This document shows positions 1 through 9,002 of a stretch of 64,000 nt of DNA, piece by piece (the stretch's first letter is position 1; every line of letters starts with the position of its first letter). A program made the position numbers and the translations under genes. The notes under the pieces are model-generated. The model was given only the letters and a program-made list of their open reading frames with translations. It ran no database searches and was not told the origin of the DNA. Origin of the DNA: JANQFV01 sp964468185 (GTDB lineage: Bacteria; Planctomycetota; Phycisphaerae; UBA1845; Fen-1342); assembly GCA_964468185.1 (NCBI GenBank), contig CAYXTR010000022.1:1-64000 (forward strand), given 5' to 3'.

Positions 1-100
1 CGCACCGGCATCCTAACCAGACCGAGGTGGCTCACTTCATAGCTTCTCCTTTGGTTGGAGCCGGATTATAGCGGCTGTGTTCGGGCTTGCAGGAGCGTGG

Positions 101-1387
101 CTATACCCAGCCGCGGTCGCGGCAGGCCTGGGCGACGCGGGCGATGGCGATGGTGTAGGCGGCGTCGCGCATGTAGAGCTTGCGTTTGCGGGCCATTTCG
201 CTGACGTCGATGAAGGCGGAGGTCATCATGACGTCGAGCTTGCTGAGCACTTCGTCCTTTTCCCAGAAGTAGTTCATGTTGCTCTGGACCTGTTCGAGAT
301 AGCTGCAGGTGACGCCGCCGGCGTTGGCGAGGAAGTCGGGGATGTTGAAGATGCCGCGTTCGTGGAGGACGTGGTCGGCATCGGGGGTGGTGGGGCCGTT
401 GGCGCCTTCGGCGACGAGTTTCACGCGTTGGGAGATTTGCTGGACGTTGTCGCCGGTGATGGAGTTTTCGAGGGCGCAGGGCATGAGGATGTCGACTTCC
501 TGCTCGATCCAGGCGTCGCCGGGGAGGACTTCGTAGCCGAGGTCGGTGGCTTTCTGCTTATCGATGCCGCCGAAGCGGTCGGTGATTTTGCGGAGTTGGG
601 CGAGGTCGATGCCGTCGGATTTTCGGAAGGTGTAGGCGGTCTGGTCGGCCTGGTCCCAGCAGGAGGTGGCGATGACGGTGCCGCCGATCTGGTTGTAGAG
701 TTCGATGGCGTACTGGGCGACGTTGCCGAAGCCTTGGACGGCGGCGATGGTGTCCTTGGGCTGGACGTCGAGTTCTTTGAGGGCTTCGCGGATGGTGAAG
801 ACGACGCCGTAGCCGGTGGCTTCGGTGCGGCCGAGGGAGCCGCCCATGCCGACGGGTTTGCCGGTGATGACGCCGGGGGCTTTGTAGCCGGTGATTTGCT
901 CGTATTCGTCGAGCATCCAGAGCATGTGCTGGCCGGAGGTCATGACGTCGGGTGCGGGGACGTCGCGGTTTGGTCCGATATCGCGGGCGATCTGGCGGAC
1001 GAAGGCGCGGCAGAGGCGTTCCTGTTCGTGGAGGGAGAGGTTGTGGGGTTCGCAGATGACGCCGCCCTTGCCGCCGCCGAGCGGGATGTTGACGACGGCG
1101 CATTTCCAGGTCATCCACATGGCGAGGGCGCGGACGGTGTCGGGGGTTTCCTGGGGGTGGAAGCGGATGCCGCCCTTGCAGGGGCCGCGGGCGTCGTTGT
1201 GCTGGACGCGGTAGCCGCGGAAGACTCTGGTGGAGCCGTCGTCCATGCGGACGGGGAGGCTGAAGTGGTACTCGCGCATGGGGTTGCGGAGGAGGTCTTT
1301 GGCGGCGGGGTCGAGTCCGAGCTGGCTGGCGACCTTGTCGAACTGCGCCTGGGCCATTGCGAACGGGTTAAAGGGCTTGGCACTCAT
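101..1387 (-). CDS. gdhA: Glu/Leu/Phe/Val family glutamate dehydrogenase
   Basis: This 428-residue cytosolic enzyme interconverts glutamate and 2-oxoglutarate plus ammonia with NAD(P), linking nitrogen assimilation to the TCA cycle. The substrate-binding stretch PCKGGIRFHP lies near residue 70 and PLGGGKGGV, which carries the catalytic lysine, near residue 103. The adjacent PAPDVMT segment is also present. The Rossmann glycine motif VQGFGNVAQ lies near residue 218. Length and motif order fit the hexameric small-subunit class of about 420-450 residues. I chose the ATG at 1387 because GAGG sits about 9 bases upstream; a TTG one codon earlier is also open. It is monocistronic in this view. The family is certain; coenzyme preference cannot be read from sequence. 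Confidence 0.95.
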   Translation of the reverse strand: MSAKPFNPFAMAQAQFDKVASQLGLDPAAKDLLRNPMREYHFSLPVRMDDGSTRVFRGYRVQHNDARGPCKGGIRFHPQETPDTVRALAMWMTWKCAVVNIPLGGGKGGVICEPHNLSLHEQERLCRAFVRQIARDIGPNRDVPAPDVMTSGQHMLWMLDEYEQITGYKAPGVITGKPVGMGGSLGRTEATGYGVVFTIREALKELDVQPKDTIAAVQGFGNVAQYAIELYNQIGGTVIATSCWDQADQTAYTFRKSDGIDLAQLRKITDRFGGIDKQKATDLGYEVLPGDAWIEQEVDILMPCALENSITGDNVQQISQRVKLVAEGANGPTTPDADHVLHERGIFNIPDFLANAGGVTCSYLEQVQSNMNYFWEKDEVLSKLDVMMTSAFIDVSEMARKRKLYMRDAAYTIAIARVAQACRDRGWV

Positions 1388-1621
1388 CAATCTGATCCCT
1401 CAGGGCCCGGACCGTGGCAGGGTGCGGGCGATTCAAGCGGCACGGAAAGCGTATAGGAATGGGCGGCAGGGCGCAGTGCGAGGGGTGGGAGGCTGCGGGC
1501 CGTACACCTGAGGCCAGCGGGGTTTCCCAGGTCGCGTATGCTGCGCTGTGCAACCAATGTCGCCGTCCTGGTACTACCGTCACGAAAAGACGGTCTGGTC
1601 AGGATATCGCTTGAGGGGCGG

Positions 1622-1744
1622 GTGTGTCAATTGGTGCGGTTGGGGCGGCGTATTTGCGAGCGTTGTGGATATGATCTGACGGGGAATGTGAGCGGGGTGT
1701 GTCCGGAATGCGGCAACCCGGTGGGAGTGGCGTATTGGCCGTAA
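1622..1744 (+). CDS. small zinc-ribbon protein with planctomycete CxxCGYDL motif
   Basis: This is a roughly 40-residue peptide whose core is CERCGYDLTGN followed by CPECG, two CxxC knuckles that should bind one zinc ion. From general knowledge, this motif recurs at the N-termini of many planctomycete proteins, often before membrane segments; here the protein ends soon after the second knuckle. The start is uncertain. The GTG at 1622 is preceded by a purine-rich GAGGGGCGG very close to it, and the frame is open upstream to 1538, giving 68 residues. The short length may mean a stand-alone ribbon or the remnant of a longer gene. The function is unknown. Confidence 0.5.
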   Translation: MCQLVRLGRRICERCGYDLTGNVSGVCPECGNPVGVAYWP

Positions 1745-1858
1745 AGAGCGCTTGCGGGGCGCGTTGCGGTCCTGACATGGGGGTGGGGGGAAGCTAGAAT
1801 CCGGTTGGTTATGCAGGGCTGCCGCGATGTGGTCGGCGGTTTGGTTTCGCGTCTGAGT

Positions 1859-3646
1859 ATGCCCATGCCTGAAGCACGCCGTGCGAGCTTATATCCTGCG
1901 TTTGAGCGCAAGTTCCTGGAGGCGGACGAGCGGTTCACCGTGATTGGTACGGGTGAGATCGGGGGGAAGGCGATCGGGCTGGCGTCGATCAAGCGGCTGC
2001 TGGAGGAGACGTGTCCGCCGGGGACATTTGCGGATGTGGCGATCAGCATACCGACGTTGACGGTGATTGCGACGGATGTGTTTGAGCAGTTCATGCGGGC
2101 GAATGACCTGTATGCGGTAGCGCTGTCGGACGCGTCGGATGAGCGGATTGCGCATGCGTTTCAGAAGGCGGAGTTGCCGGCGCTGGTGGTGGGTGATCTG
2201 CGGGCGCTGATTGCGGAGATGAAGACGCCGCTGGCGGTGCGGTCGTCGAGTCTGCTGGAGGATGCGTTGCAGCATCCGTTTGCGGGGACGTATGCGACCA
2301 AGATGATCGCGAACAACCAAGGGTCGGTGAATGGGCGGTTTCAGAAGCTGATTGAGGCGATCAAGTTTGTTTGGGCGTCGACGTTCTTCCGTGATGCGAA
2401 GGGGTATATGCGGGTGATCGGGCAGGACATCCGCGATGAGCGGATGGCGGTGATTGTGCAGGAGGTGGTCGGGCAGCGGCGGGGTGAGCGGTATTATCCG
2501 GTGCTTTCGGGGGTGATCCGGTCGTACAACCACTATCCGATCGGACGGGCGGCGCCGGAGGATGGGGTGGTGAATCTGGCGTTGGGGCTGGGGAAGCAGA
2601 TTGTGGATGGCGGGGTGTGCTGGGCGTACAGTCCGCGGCACCCGAAGCGGGCGATGCCGTTCGGGTCGACGCGGGAGCTGCTGCGCGGGACGCAGAACAG
2701 CTTTTGGGCGGTGAACATGAGTCCGCAGGTGAAGTACGACCCGATCAGTGAGGCAGAGTACCTGGTGCAGTGCGGGCTGGATGTGGCGGAGCGGGATGAT
2801 GTGGTGCGGTGGGTCGCTTCGACGTATGACGCGGCGTCGGATCGGGTGGTGCTGGGCACGGGGCGGACCGGACCGCGGGTGATCAACTTCGGGACGATCC
2901 TCGAGCTGGGTGACGTGCCGGTGAATGCGATCGTGCAGCGGTTGATGGCGTGCTGTCGGGAGGCGTTGGGGACGGATGTGGAGATTGAGTTTGCGATGAC
3001 GCTGGGGGATATGGGGCGGGGCAGTGGTGGTGCAACGGAGACGGCGGCGCGGCATCGGTTCGGGTTTCTACAACTGCGGCCGATGATGGTGGGCGCGGAG
3101 CGGACGGAGGTCGAGGCGGCTGAGCTGGCGAGTGAGCGGGCGGTCGTGGCGACGGAGATTGTGCTGGGGAATGGCGAGCTGACGGATGTGCATGATGTCG
3201 TGTATGTACGGCCGGAGGTGTTCGAGGCGAAACATACGCCGGCGATTGCGGCGGAGCTGGAGCCGATCAATCGGGGGTTGGTGGAGGCGGGCCGGCCGTA
3301 TGTGCTGATTGGGTTTGGGCGTTGGGGGAGTAGTGATCCTTGGCTGGGGGTTCCGGTGACGTGGCCGCAGATTTCGGGGGCGCGGGTGATTGTGGAGGCG
3401 ACGTTGCCGGAGATGAATGTGGATCCGAGTCAGGGGACGCATTTCTTTCATAACATGACGAGCTTCGAGGTGAAGTATCTGACCGTGCGGCATGATGGGA
3501 CGGGGCGGATCGGGTGGGACTGGCTGGCGGCGCAGCCGGTGGTGACGGAGGGGCGATTTGTGCGGCATGTGCGGGCGGAGGTGGCGTTGACGGTGCGGGT
3601 GGACAATCGCAGTCGGCGGGGGGTTGTGTTGCGGGGTGGCGGTTAG
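1859..3646 (+). CDS. PEP/pyruvate-binding (PPDK_N) domain protein without phosphotransfer domain
   Basis: This protein of about 595 residues carries the ATP-grasp-like nucleotide-binding module of PEP synthase and pyruvate phosphate dikinase. Visible motifs are EIGGKAIGLASI near residue 35, VRSSSLLEDALQHPFAGTY near 128, VQEVVG near 201, a GLGKQIVDGG segment near 243 and FLQLRPM near 402. The swivelling phosphohistidine domain and the PEP-binding TIM barrel of true PEP synthases are absent. The C-terminus instead has a module with GRWGSSDPW and GTHFFHNM that is shared with the downstream neighbour. The start is uncertain: ATGs at 1811 and 1859 both lack a clear ribosome site. It lies 64 bases upstream of its larger paralogue, so the two are probably co-transcribed. 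Substrate and role are unknown. Confidence 0.8.
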   Translation: MPMPEARRASLYPAFERKFLEADERFTVIGTGEIGGKAIGLASIKRLLEETCPPGTFADVAISIPTLTVIATDVFEQFMRANDLYAVALSDASDERIAHAFQKAELPALVVGDLRALIAEMKTPLAVRSSSLLEDALQHPFAGTYATKMIANNQGSVNGRFQKLIEAIKFVWASTFFRDAKGYMRVIGQDIRDERMAVIVQEVVGQRRGERYYPVLSGVIRSYNHYPIGRAAPEDGVVNLALGLGKQIVDGGVCWAYSPRHPKRAMPFGSTRELLRGTQNSFWAVNMSPQVKYDPISEAEYLVQCGLDVAERDDVVRWVASTYDAASDRVVLGTGRTGPRVINFGTILELGDVPVNAIVQRLMACCREALGTDVEIEFAMTLGDMGRGSGGATETAARHRFGFLQLRPMMVGAERTEVEAAELASERAVVATEIVLGNGELTDVHDVVYVRPEVFEAKHTPAIAAELEPINRGLVEAGRPYVLIGFGRWGSSDPWLGVPVTWPQISGARVIVEATLPEMNVDPSQGTHFFHNMTSFEVKYLTVRHDGTGRIGWDWLAAQPVVTEGRFVRHVRAEVALTVRVDNRSRRGVVLRGGG

Positions 3647-3710
3647 AATGCGGGGCACGATGGTGGGGTGGTAACGTGCGGGGCGTGAAGATTGGTTGTT
3701 CGAGGGTGTC

Positions 3711-6700
3711 ATGAGTGATAGCGAGCGGGCGATTGACAACATTCTGCGGGATTTGCAGGAGCGGGCAAAGGAGCTCAACTGTCTGTATACGGTTGAGGAG
3801 CTGGCCAGTAATCCGGACCTGTCGCTGACGCAGGTGTTCCGCGGGGTGATCAAGGCGATTCCGCCGGGATGGCAGTACCCGGATATCTGCAAGGCGCGGA
3901 TACTGTATGACGGTGAGTCGTATGACGCGGACGGGTTCAAGCAATCGCCGTGGTGTCAGCGGGCGGCGTTGTGCGTGCAGGGGGAGCCGGTGGGGACGCT
4001 GGAAGTGTACTACATTGAGGACATGCCGCTGGCGGATGAGGGGCCGTTTCTGAAGGAGGAGCGGCGGCTGATCAGCATTATTGCGGAGCGGCTGGCGAGT
4101 TGCATTACGCATCGGCAGTTGATGGAGGCGATGGCGGAGTGGAAGGAAGCCCGGCGGGAGCTGTCGCGGCGGCATACGATGCGTGACTGGTCGGTGATTC
4201 TGGATCTGCTGCGGCGGACGGATCAGAGTCTGCTGCTGCGGATTGCCCGGAAGATGATCAACCACATGTGCTGGAGCGGCGTGCGGGAGGCGGAGACGCT
4301 GCTGTCGCATTTCGGAATCGGGAATCGGCCGGAGCAACAGAATCTGCTGATGGAGAGCAACGCGCCCCACCAGTTCCAGAGTGGGCCGTCGCCGGAGACG
4401 CTGGTGGATGAGGTGTTTCGCATTGCGGCGGTGCACCTGAGTGACGAAGAGATCGTGGGGTGCATTCAGAAGTGGATCAAGCAGGATCGGGCGAGTTTCC
4501 TGGTCAATACGCTGGAGAATCATCACACGTCGCTGGCGGAGGTGGGGGATGCGATTCATCGGTATCAGCATGCGACGCATGGCGAGGTGGAGCTGTCGAT
4601 GTCGACGCGCAAGGGTCTGCGCGTCTCACTGATTCGACGGTTTCTGACGGATCAGCTCGAGTTCATCAACGTGGCGAAGAGCTACGTGGACATCAAGGAC
4701 TTTCATGATCTGGTGCATCGGATGATCTATCCGGCGCGTGGACATGGGAAGATCGGGGGGAAGAGCTCGGGTCTGTTTCTGGCGAGTCAGATCATCAAGC
4801 ACAATCGTGAGCCGGGGGATCTGTTCGAGAATGTGCGGACGCCGAAGACGTGGTATGTGACGTCGGACGGGCTGCACGATTTCGTGTACTGCAATCACCT
4901 GGAGGATGTGTTCACGCAGAAGTACAAGGACATTGATGAGGTGCGGCAGGAGTATCCGGACATCATTCAGGTGTTCAAGCACTCGTACTTCTCATCGGAT
5001 ATTGTGAAGGGGCTGTCGCTGGCGCTCGATGATTTCGGGGAAGTGCCGCTGATCGTGCGCAGCTCGAGTCTGCTGGAGGATCGGTTCGGGGCGGCGTTTT
5101 CGGGGAAGTACAAGAGCCTGTTCCTGGCGAATCAGGGGACGAAGCGGGAGCGGCTGGAAGCGTTGATGGACGCGATTGCGGAGGTGTATGCATCCGCGTT
5201 CAGTCCGGATCCGATTCAGTATCGGTCGGAGCGGAACCTGCTGGATTTCCAGGAGGGCATGGGGATCATGGTTCAGGAGGTGGTGGGGACGCGGGTGGGG
5301 AAGTACTGGACGCCGGCGTTTGCGGGGGTGGCGTTCAGCCATAACGAGTTTCGCTGGTCGCCGCGGATCAAGCGGGAGGATGGACTGTTGCGGCTGGTGC
5401 CGGGGCTGGGGACGCGGGCAGTGGATCGGCTGGGTGACGACTATCCGGTGCTGGTGTCGCCCGGGCAGCCGGGGTTGCGGGTAAACACGACGTCGGAGGA
5501 GATTGTCCAGTATGCGCCGCGCTATATGGATGTCATCAACCTGGAGACACGGGAGTTTGAGACGGTTGAGGCAACGGAGCTGTTTCGCGAGTGTGGCGAT
5601 GAATTTCCGGCGCTGGAGCAGCTTATCTCGGTGTATGAACATGGTCATTTGCGGCAGCCGCTGATTGGCCAGTATGACACGGAGCGGGATGAGCTGGTGG
5701 TGACGTTTGAGGGGTTGTTCAAGAACACGCAGCTCATCAAGCAGATGCAGGCGATGCTGGCGTTGTTTGAGCGGGAACTGCACTCGCCGGTGGACATCGA
5801 GTTTGCCTCGGATGGGAAGGAGCTGTATCTGCTGCAATGTCGGTCGCAGACGCCGGCGAAGGAGATCGCGCCGGCGCCGATTCCGCATGACATTCCGCAG
5901 GAGCGGACGTTGTTTACGGCGAATCGGTATGTATCGAACGGGAGCGTGCCGAATATCACGCATATCGTGTATGTGGACCCGGAGAAGTATGCTGCGCTCG
6001 AGACGCTGGATGATTTGAATCGCGTGGGGCGCGTCGTGGGGCGCCTGAACAAGACGCTGCCGAAGCGGCAGTTCATCCTGATTGGGCCGGGGCGTTGGGG
6101 GAGTCGCGGTGACATCAAGCTGGGGGTGCGGGTGACGTATTCGGATATCTGCAATACGGGTGTGCTGGTGGAGGTGGCGCGGAAGAAGGGTGACTATACG
6201 CCGGACTTGTCATTCGGGACCCACTTTTTCCAGGATCTGGTGGAGGCGTCGATTCGGTATCTGCCGCTGTATCCGGATGAGGATGGGGCGGTGTTTCAGG
6301 AGCGGTTTTTGCTGGGGGCGGACAACATTCTGCCGGCGATTGCGCCGGAGTATTCGGATCTGGCGGATGTCGTGCGTGTCATTGACGTGCCGAAGACGGC
6401 GGACGGTCAGGTGTTGCGGGTGCTCATGAATGCGGAGCTCGATGAGGCGGTGGGCGTGCTGGTACCGCCGGAGACACGTGTGGCGGCGACGGCGGGCGAG
6501 GCGCTGGTGGACAAGCCGGCGCGGGAGCAGGACTGGCGGTGGCGGCTGCGGATGGCGGAGCGCATCGCGGAGCAGCTTGACGCGGCGCGGTTTGGTGTGG
6601 CGGAGTTGTATGTGTTTGGCAGCGTGAAGAATGCGACGGCGGGGCCGGCGAGTGATATTGACCTGCTGGTGCATTTCCGTGGTGGGGATGGGCAGCGGAC

Positions 6701-6953
6701 TGAGCTGGAGCGGTGGTTTGAGGGTTGGAGCCTGGCGCTGGCGGAGATGAACTATCTGCGGACGGGGTATCGAACTGACGGTCTGCTCGATGTGCACATT
6801 ATTACGGATGAGGATATTGCGCGGCAGACGAGTTATGCGGCGAAGATTGATGCGGTGACGGATGCGGCGCGGCCGCTGTCGTTGCAGAAGGCTACCACAT
6901 CGGAGGCGGGGGCCGCGGCGGACGCAGCGGCTGAAGAGACGCGTCAGGCGTGA
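3711..6953 (+). CDS. multidomain protein: GAF-like, PPDK_N module and C-terminal nucleotidyltransferase
   Basis: This protein of 1080 residues has four visible parts. Residues about 10-145 look like a GAF sensory domain. A helical region runs to about 330. The PEP/pyruvate-binding module spans about 340-715, with GKIGGKSSGLFLA, VRSSSLLEDRFGAAFSGKY, VQEVVG and LYLLQCRSQ. Next is the GRWGSRGD and GTHFFQDL module shared with the preceding gene. Residues about 950-1045 resemble a minimal nucleotidyltransferase, with FGSVKNATAGPASDIDLLVHF split as the usual GS...DxD active site. GAGG sits 6 bases before the ATG at 3711. The stop overlaps the convergent permease gene by 10 bases. No catalytic histidine domain for PEP synthesis is seen. 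One possible role is a nucleotide-dependent regulator, which is inference only. Confidence 0.8.
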   Translation: MSDSERAIDNILRDLQERAKELNCLYTVEELASNPDLSLTQVFRGVIKAIPPGWQYPDICKARILYDGESYDADGFKQSPWCQRAALCVQGEPVGTLEVYYIEDMPLADEGPFLKEERRLISIIAERLASCITHRQLMEAMAEWKEARRELSRRHTMRDWSVILDLLRRTDQSLLLRIARKMINHMCWSGVREAETLLSHFGIGNRPEQQNLLMESNAPHQFQSGPSPETLVDEVFRIAAVHLSDEEIVGCIQKWIKQDRASFLVNTLENHHTSLAEVGDAIHRYQHATHGEVELSMSTRKGLRVSLIRRFLTDQLEFINVAKSYVDIKDFHDLVHRMIYPARGHGKIGGKSSGLFLASQIIKHNREPGDLFENVRTPKTWYVTSDGLHDFVYCNHLEDVFTQKYKDIDEVRQEYPDIIQVFKHSYFSSDIVKGLSLALDDFGEVPLIVRSSSLLEDRFGAAFSGKYKSLFLANQGTKRERLEALMDAIAEVYASAFSPDPIQYRSERNLLDFQEGMGIMVQEVVGTRVGKYWTPAFAGVAFSHNEFRWSPRIKREDGLLRLVPGLGTRAVDRLGDDYPVLVSPGQPGLRVNTTSEEIVQYAPRYMDVINLETREFETVEATELFRECGDEFPALEQLISVYEHGHLRQPLIGQYDTERDELVVTFEGLFKNTQLIKQMQAMLALFERELHSPVDIEFASDGKELYLLQCRSQTPAKEIAPAPIPHDIPQERTLFTANRYVSNGSVPNITHIVYVDPEKYAALETLDDLNRVGRVVGRLNKTLPKRQFILIGPGRWGSRGDIKLGVRVTYSDICNTGVLVEVARKKGDYTPDLSFGTHFFQDLVEASIRYLPLYPDEDGAVFQERFLLGADNILPAIAPEYSDLADVVRVIDVPKTADGQVLRVLMNAELDEAVGVLVPPETRVAATAGEALVDKPAREQDWRWRLRMAERIAEQLDAARFGVAELYVFGSVKNATAGPASDIDLLVHFRGGDGQRTELERWFEGWSLALAEMNYLRTGYRTDGLLDVHIITDEDIARQTSYAAKIDAVTDAARPLSLQKATTSEAGAAADAAAEETRQA

Positions 6954-8794
6954 ATGAGGAGGGTTGATTCGGCGGGGAGGTTGTCGGCGACGCCGGCGAT
7001 CACGTCGCCGCGGAGGGCGCGGAGGACGCCGGCGCGGCGGGAGACGCCGAGGATGACGAGGTCGACGGCGTAGGTGGCGGCGAAGTCGAGGATGACTTCG
7101 GCGGCGTCACGGGAGACGCAGTAGATGGGTTGGAGGGGGACGCCGTTCTCGCGGGCCATCTCTTCGGCGTTGCGGAAGAGGGTGGAGGCCTCGCGGTCTT
7201 CCTCGGGGGTCATGGGATGGGCCTGGCCGGGGTACAAGACGGCGATGTCGCGGACATAGAGGACGAAGATGTTGGCGTCGCGGCGGCGGGCCTCGTCGAA
7301 GGCGAAGCGGAGCAGCTTCAGGTTGCCGCGGGTGGCGACCATGATGCGTCCTTTGCCGGGGTCGAAGGGGAGGAGTTCGCCGACCGGGACCTCGGGTAGT
7401 GGTGGTGCGGCCTCGGGCGCGGCCTCGACGGGGACGGGCTTGGGGATGGCGGCGCGTTGGGCGATGAAGCGCATGGTCAGGCCGCCGGTGAGCATCACGA
7501 CGATGAACACGAGGGCGGGGATATTGGTGAACGGGATGGTGATCCAGATGGCGAGGAGGAGCAGGCCGATGAGGACCATACCGCCGCGCTCGGCGATGCG
7601 GATGGCGAGTTTCCTATTGACGACGCAGGAGCCGAGGTTGATGACGATGGCGCCGACGACGCCGATGGCGTACATCTTGGCGAGGGTTTCCAGCGTACCC
7701 TTGCCGAGGTTGGCGGCAGTGAGGGTGACGATGGTGGCAAGGACGCAGGCTACGATGAGGCCGTAGACGGGCACGCCGTATTCGTTGATGCGTGAGAATA
7801 CGCCGGGCAGTTCGCGGTCGCGGCTCATGGCGTATTGGATGCTGATCATGGCGATGATGGCGGTGTTCGTGGCCGAGAGCAGCAGCAGGCCGAAGATGAT
7901 GGAGGCGATGGTAGCGAAGACGGGGTGGACGTATTGCCGGGCGACGACTTCGAGGACGTGTTCCTTGATCGACTCGTTCTGATGGATCTGTTCTTTGGTG
8001 AGTGTGGCGGGATCCTGGTCGGCGATGACGCCGGCCTGCTGAACGGCGGGGAGGCTACACGCGATGACGATGAGGACAAGGTTGAGGACCACGACTTCGA
8101 CGATGACGGGCCAGATGGATTTCTTGGCCGTGCGCCCGACGGGCTGGACCATGATGCCGGTCATGTTGGCGATGGACTCGACGCCGGAGAGGGCGAGGAC
8201 GACGTAGACCAGGTTCAGCCACATGCGGGAGGGTGGGATGTTGGTCGGGGTCTGCTCGCGGAAGGCTTGCCAGCCGGCGGGGAGATGCTGGATCGTGAAG
8301 ATGGCGAGAAGGAAGCTGACGACGATGGCGGCGACGGCGACGAGGAGGGCGAAGGTGCCGGCGCGGCGGGGTCCGACCCAGTTCAGCGCACCGAGGGCGG
8401 TGATGGCGATGACGGTGAACCAGGGAGCGAGTTCGCGCGCCATGCCGAGGGGGATGCCGATGTAGATGACGGCTTCGTAGGTGGAGATGGCGGCGGTGAC
8501 GACGTAGTTCGCGATGAGGAGGATGGCGCCGACGGCACCGAGCGTGGGGTGCAGCATGCGGCCGGAGGAGTAGACGCCACCGCCATCGGGTTGTACGCGG
8601 CAGATGACGGTGTAGGCCCAGCCGACGGCGATGACGAGGGTGCAGATGCCGGCGACGTAGATGGGGGCGGCCATGCCGGCGTAGAAGAGCGCGAGTCCGA
8701 GCACGTAGAAGCGGCTGGTGCCGAGGTCGCCGAAGAACATTGGCCCGGCGAGGTACCAGCGTAAGTCTCGGGGACGATCGTGTCGGACAAGCAT
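6944..8794 (-). CDS. APC-family amino-acid permease fused to universal stress protein domain
   Basis: This 616-residue inner-membrane transporter has about twelve hydrophobic segments between residues 15 and 440. The glycine-rich first helices (FFGDLGTSRFYVLGLALF, PDGGGVYSSGR) are typical of the amino acid-polyamine-organocation superfamily. Residues about 480-616 form a cytoplasmic UspA-like domain, seen as GRIMVATRGN at its start and VDLVILGVSRRAGVLRALRG near its end, where the nucleotide-binding loop lies. Permease-UspA fusions are known in this superfamily, and the stress domain is thought to tune transport. The substrate is not readable. It is transcribed convergently with the PPDK_N gene and divergently from the dehydrogenase-like gene at 9003. 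Confidence 0.88.
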   Translation of the reverse strand: MLVRHDRPRDLRWYLAGPMFFGDLGTSRFYVLGLALFYAGMAAPIYVAGICTLVIAVGWAYTVICRVQPDGGGVYSSGRMLHPTLGAVGAILLIANYVVTAAISTYEAVIYIGIPLGMARELAPWFTVIAITALGALNWVGPRRAGTFALLVAVAAIVVSFLLAIFTIQHLPAGWQAFREQTPTNIPPSRMWLNLVYVVLALSGVESIANMTGIMVQPVGRTAKKSIWPVIVEVVVLNLVLIVIACSLPAVQQAGVIADQDPATLTKEQIHQNESIKEHVLEVVARQYVHPVFATIASIIFGLLLLSATNTAIIAMISIQYAMSRDRELPGVFSRINEYGVPVYGLIVACVLATIVTLTAANLGKGTLETLAKMYAIGVVGAIVINLGSCVVNRKLAIRIAERGGMVLIGLLLLAIWITIPFTNIPALVFIVVMLTGGLTMRFIAQRAAIPKPVPVEAAPEAAPPLPEVPVGELLPFDPGKGRIMVATRGNLKLLRFAFDEARRRDANIFVLYVRDIAVLYPGQAHPMTPEEDREASTLFRNAEEMARENGVPLQPIYCVSRDAAEVILDFAATYAVDLVILGVSRRAGVLRALRGDVIAGVADNLPAESTLLIHA

Positions 8795-9002
8795 GGTCTA
8801 TTCGCGTTCAGACCCACCCGGCGGGCCCGTGGGGCGTCGCCGGCAGAAAACGTGCATGATAGGCGCGGCGCGGGCGGGACTTCAACTGTGCTGGTGGAAG
8901 GAGATTTTCGTGGGGAAGTTGCGGGTTGCGATTGAGAATCTGTGGTGGGGTGCTTAAATGGGGGGGGTTGGCAGCGTATCGCCGCGCTGCGGAGGTCGCG
9001 AC

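Noticed and set aside
77..1456. Long plus-strand frame over gdhA, 459 residues
   Set aside because: It is antisense to a textbook glutamate dehydrogenase and has an Asp/Gly/Val-rich composition typical of a shadow frame in high-GC DNA.
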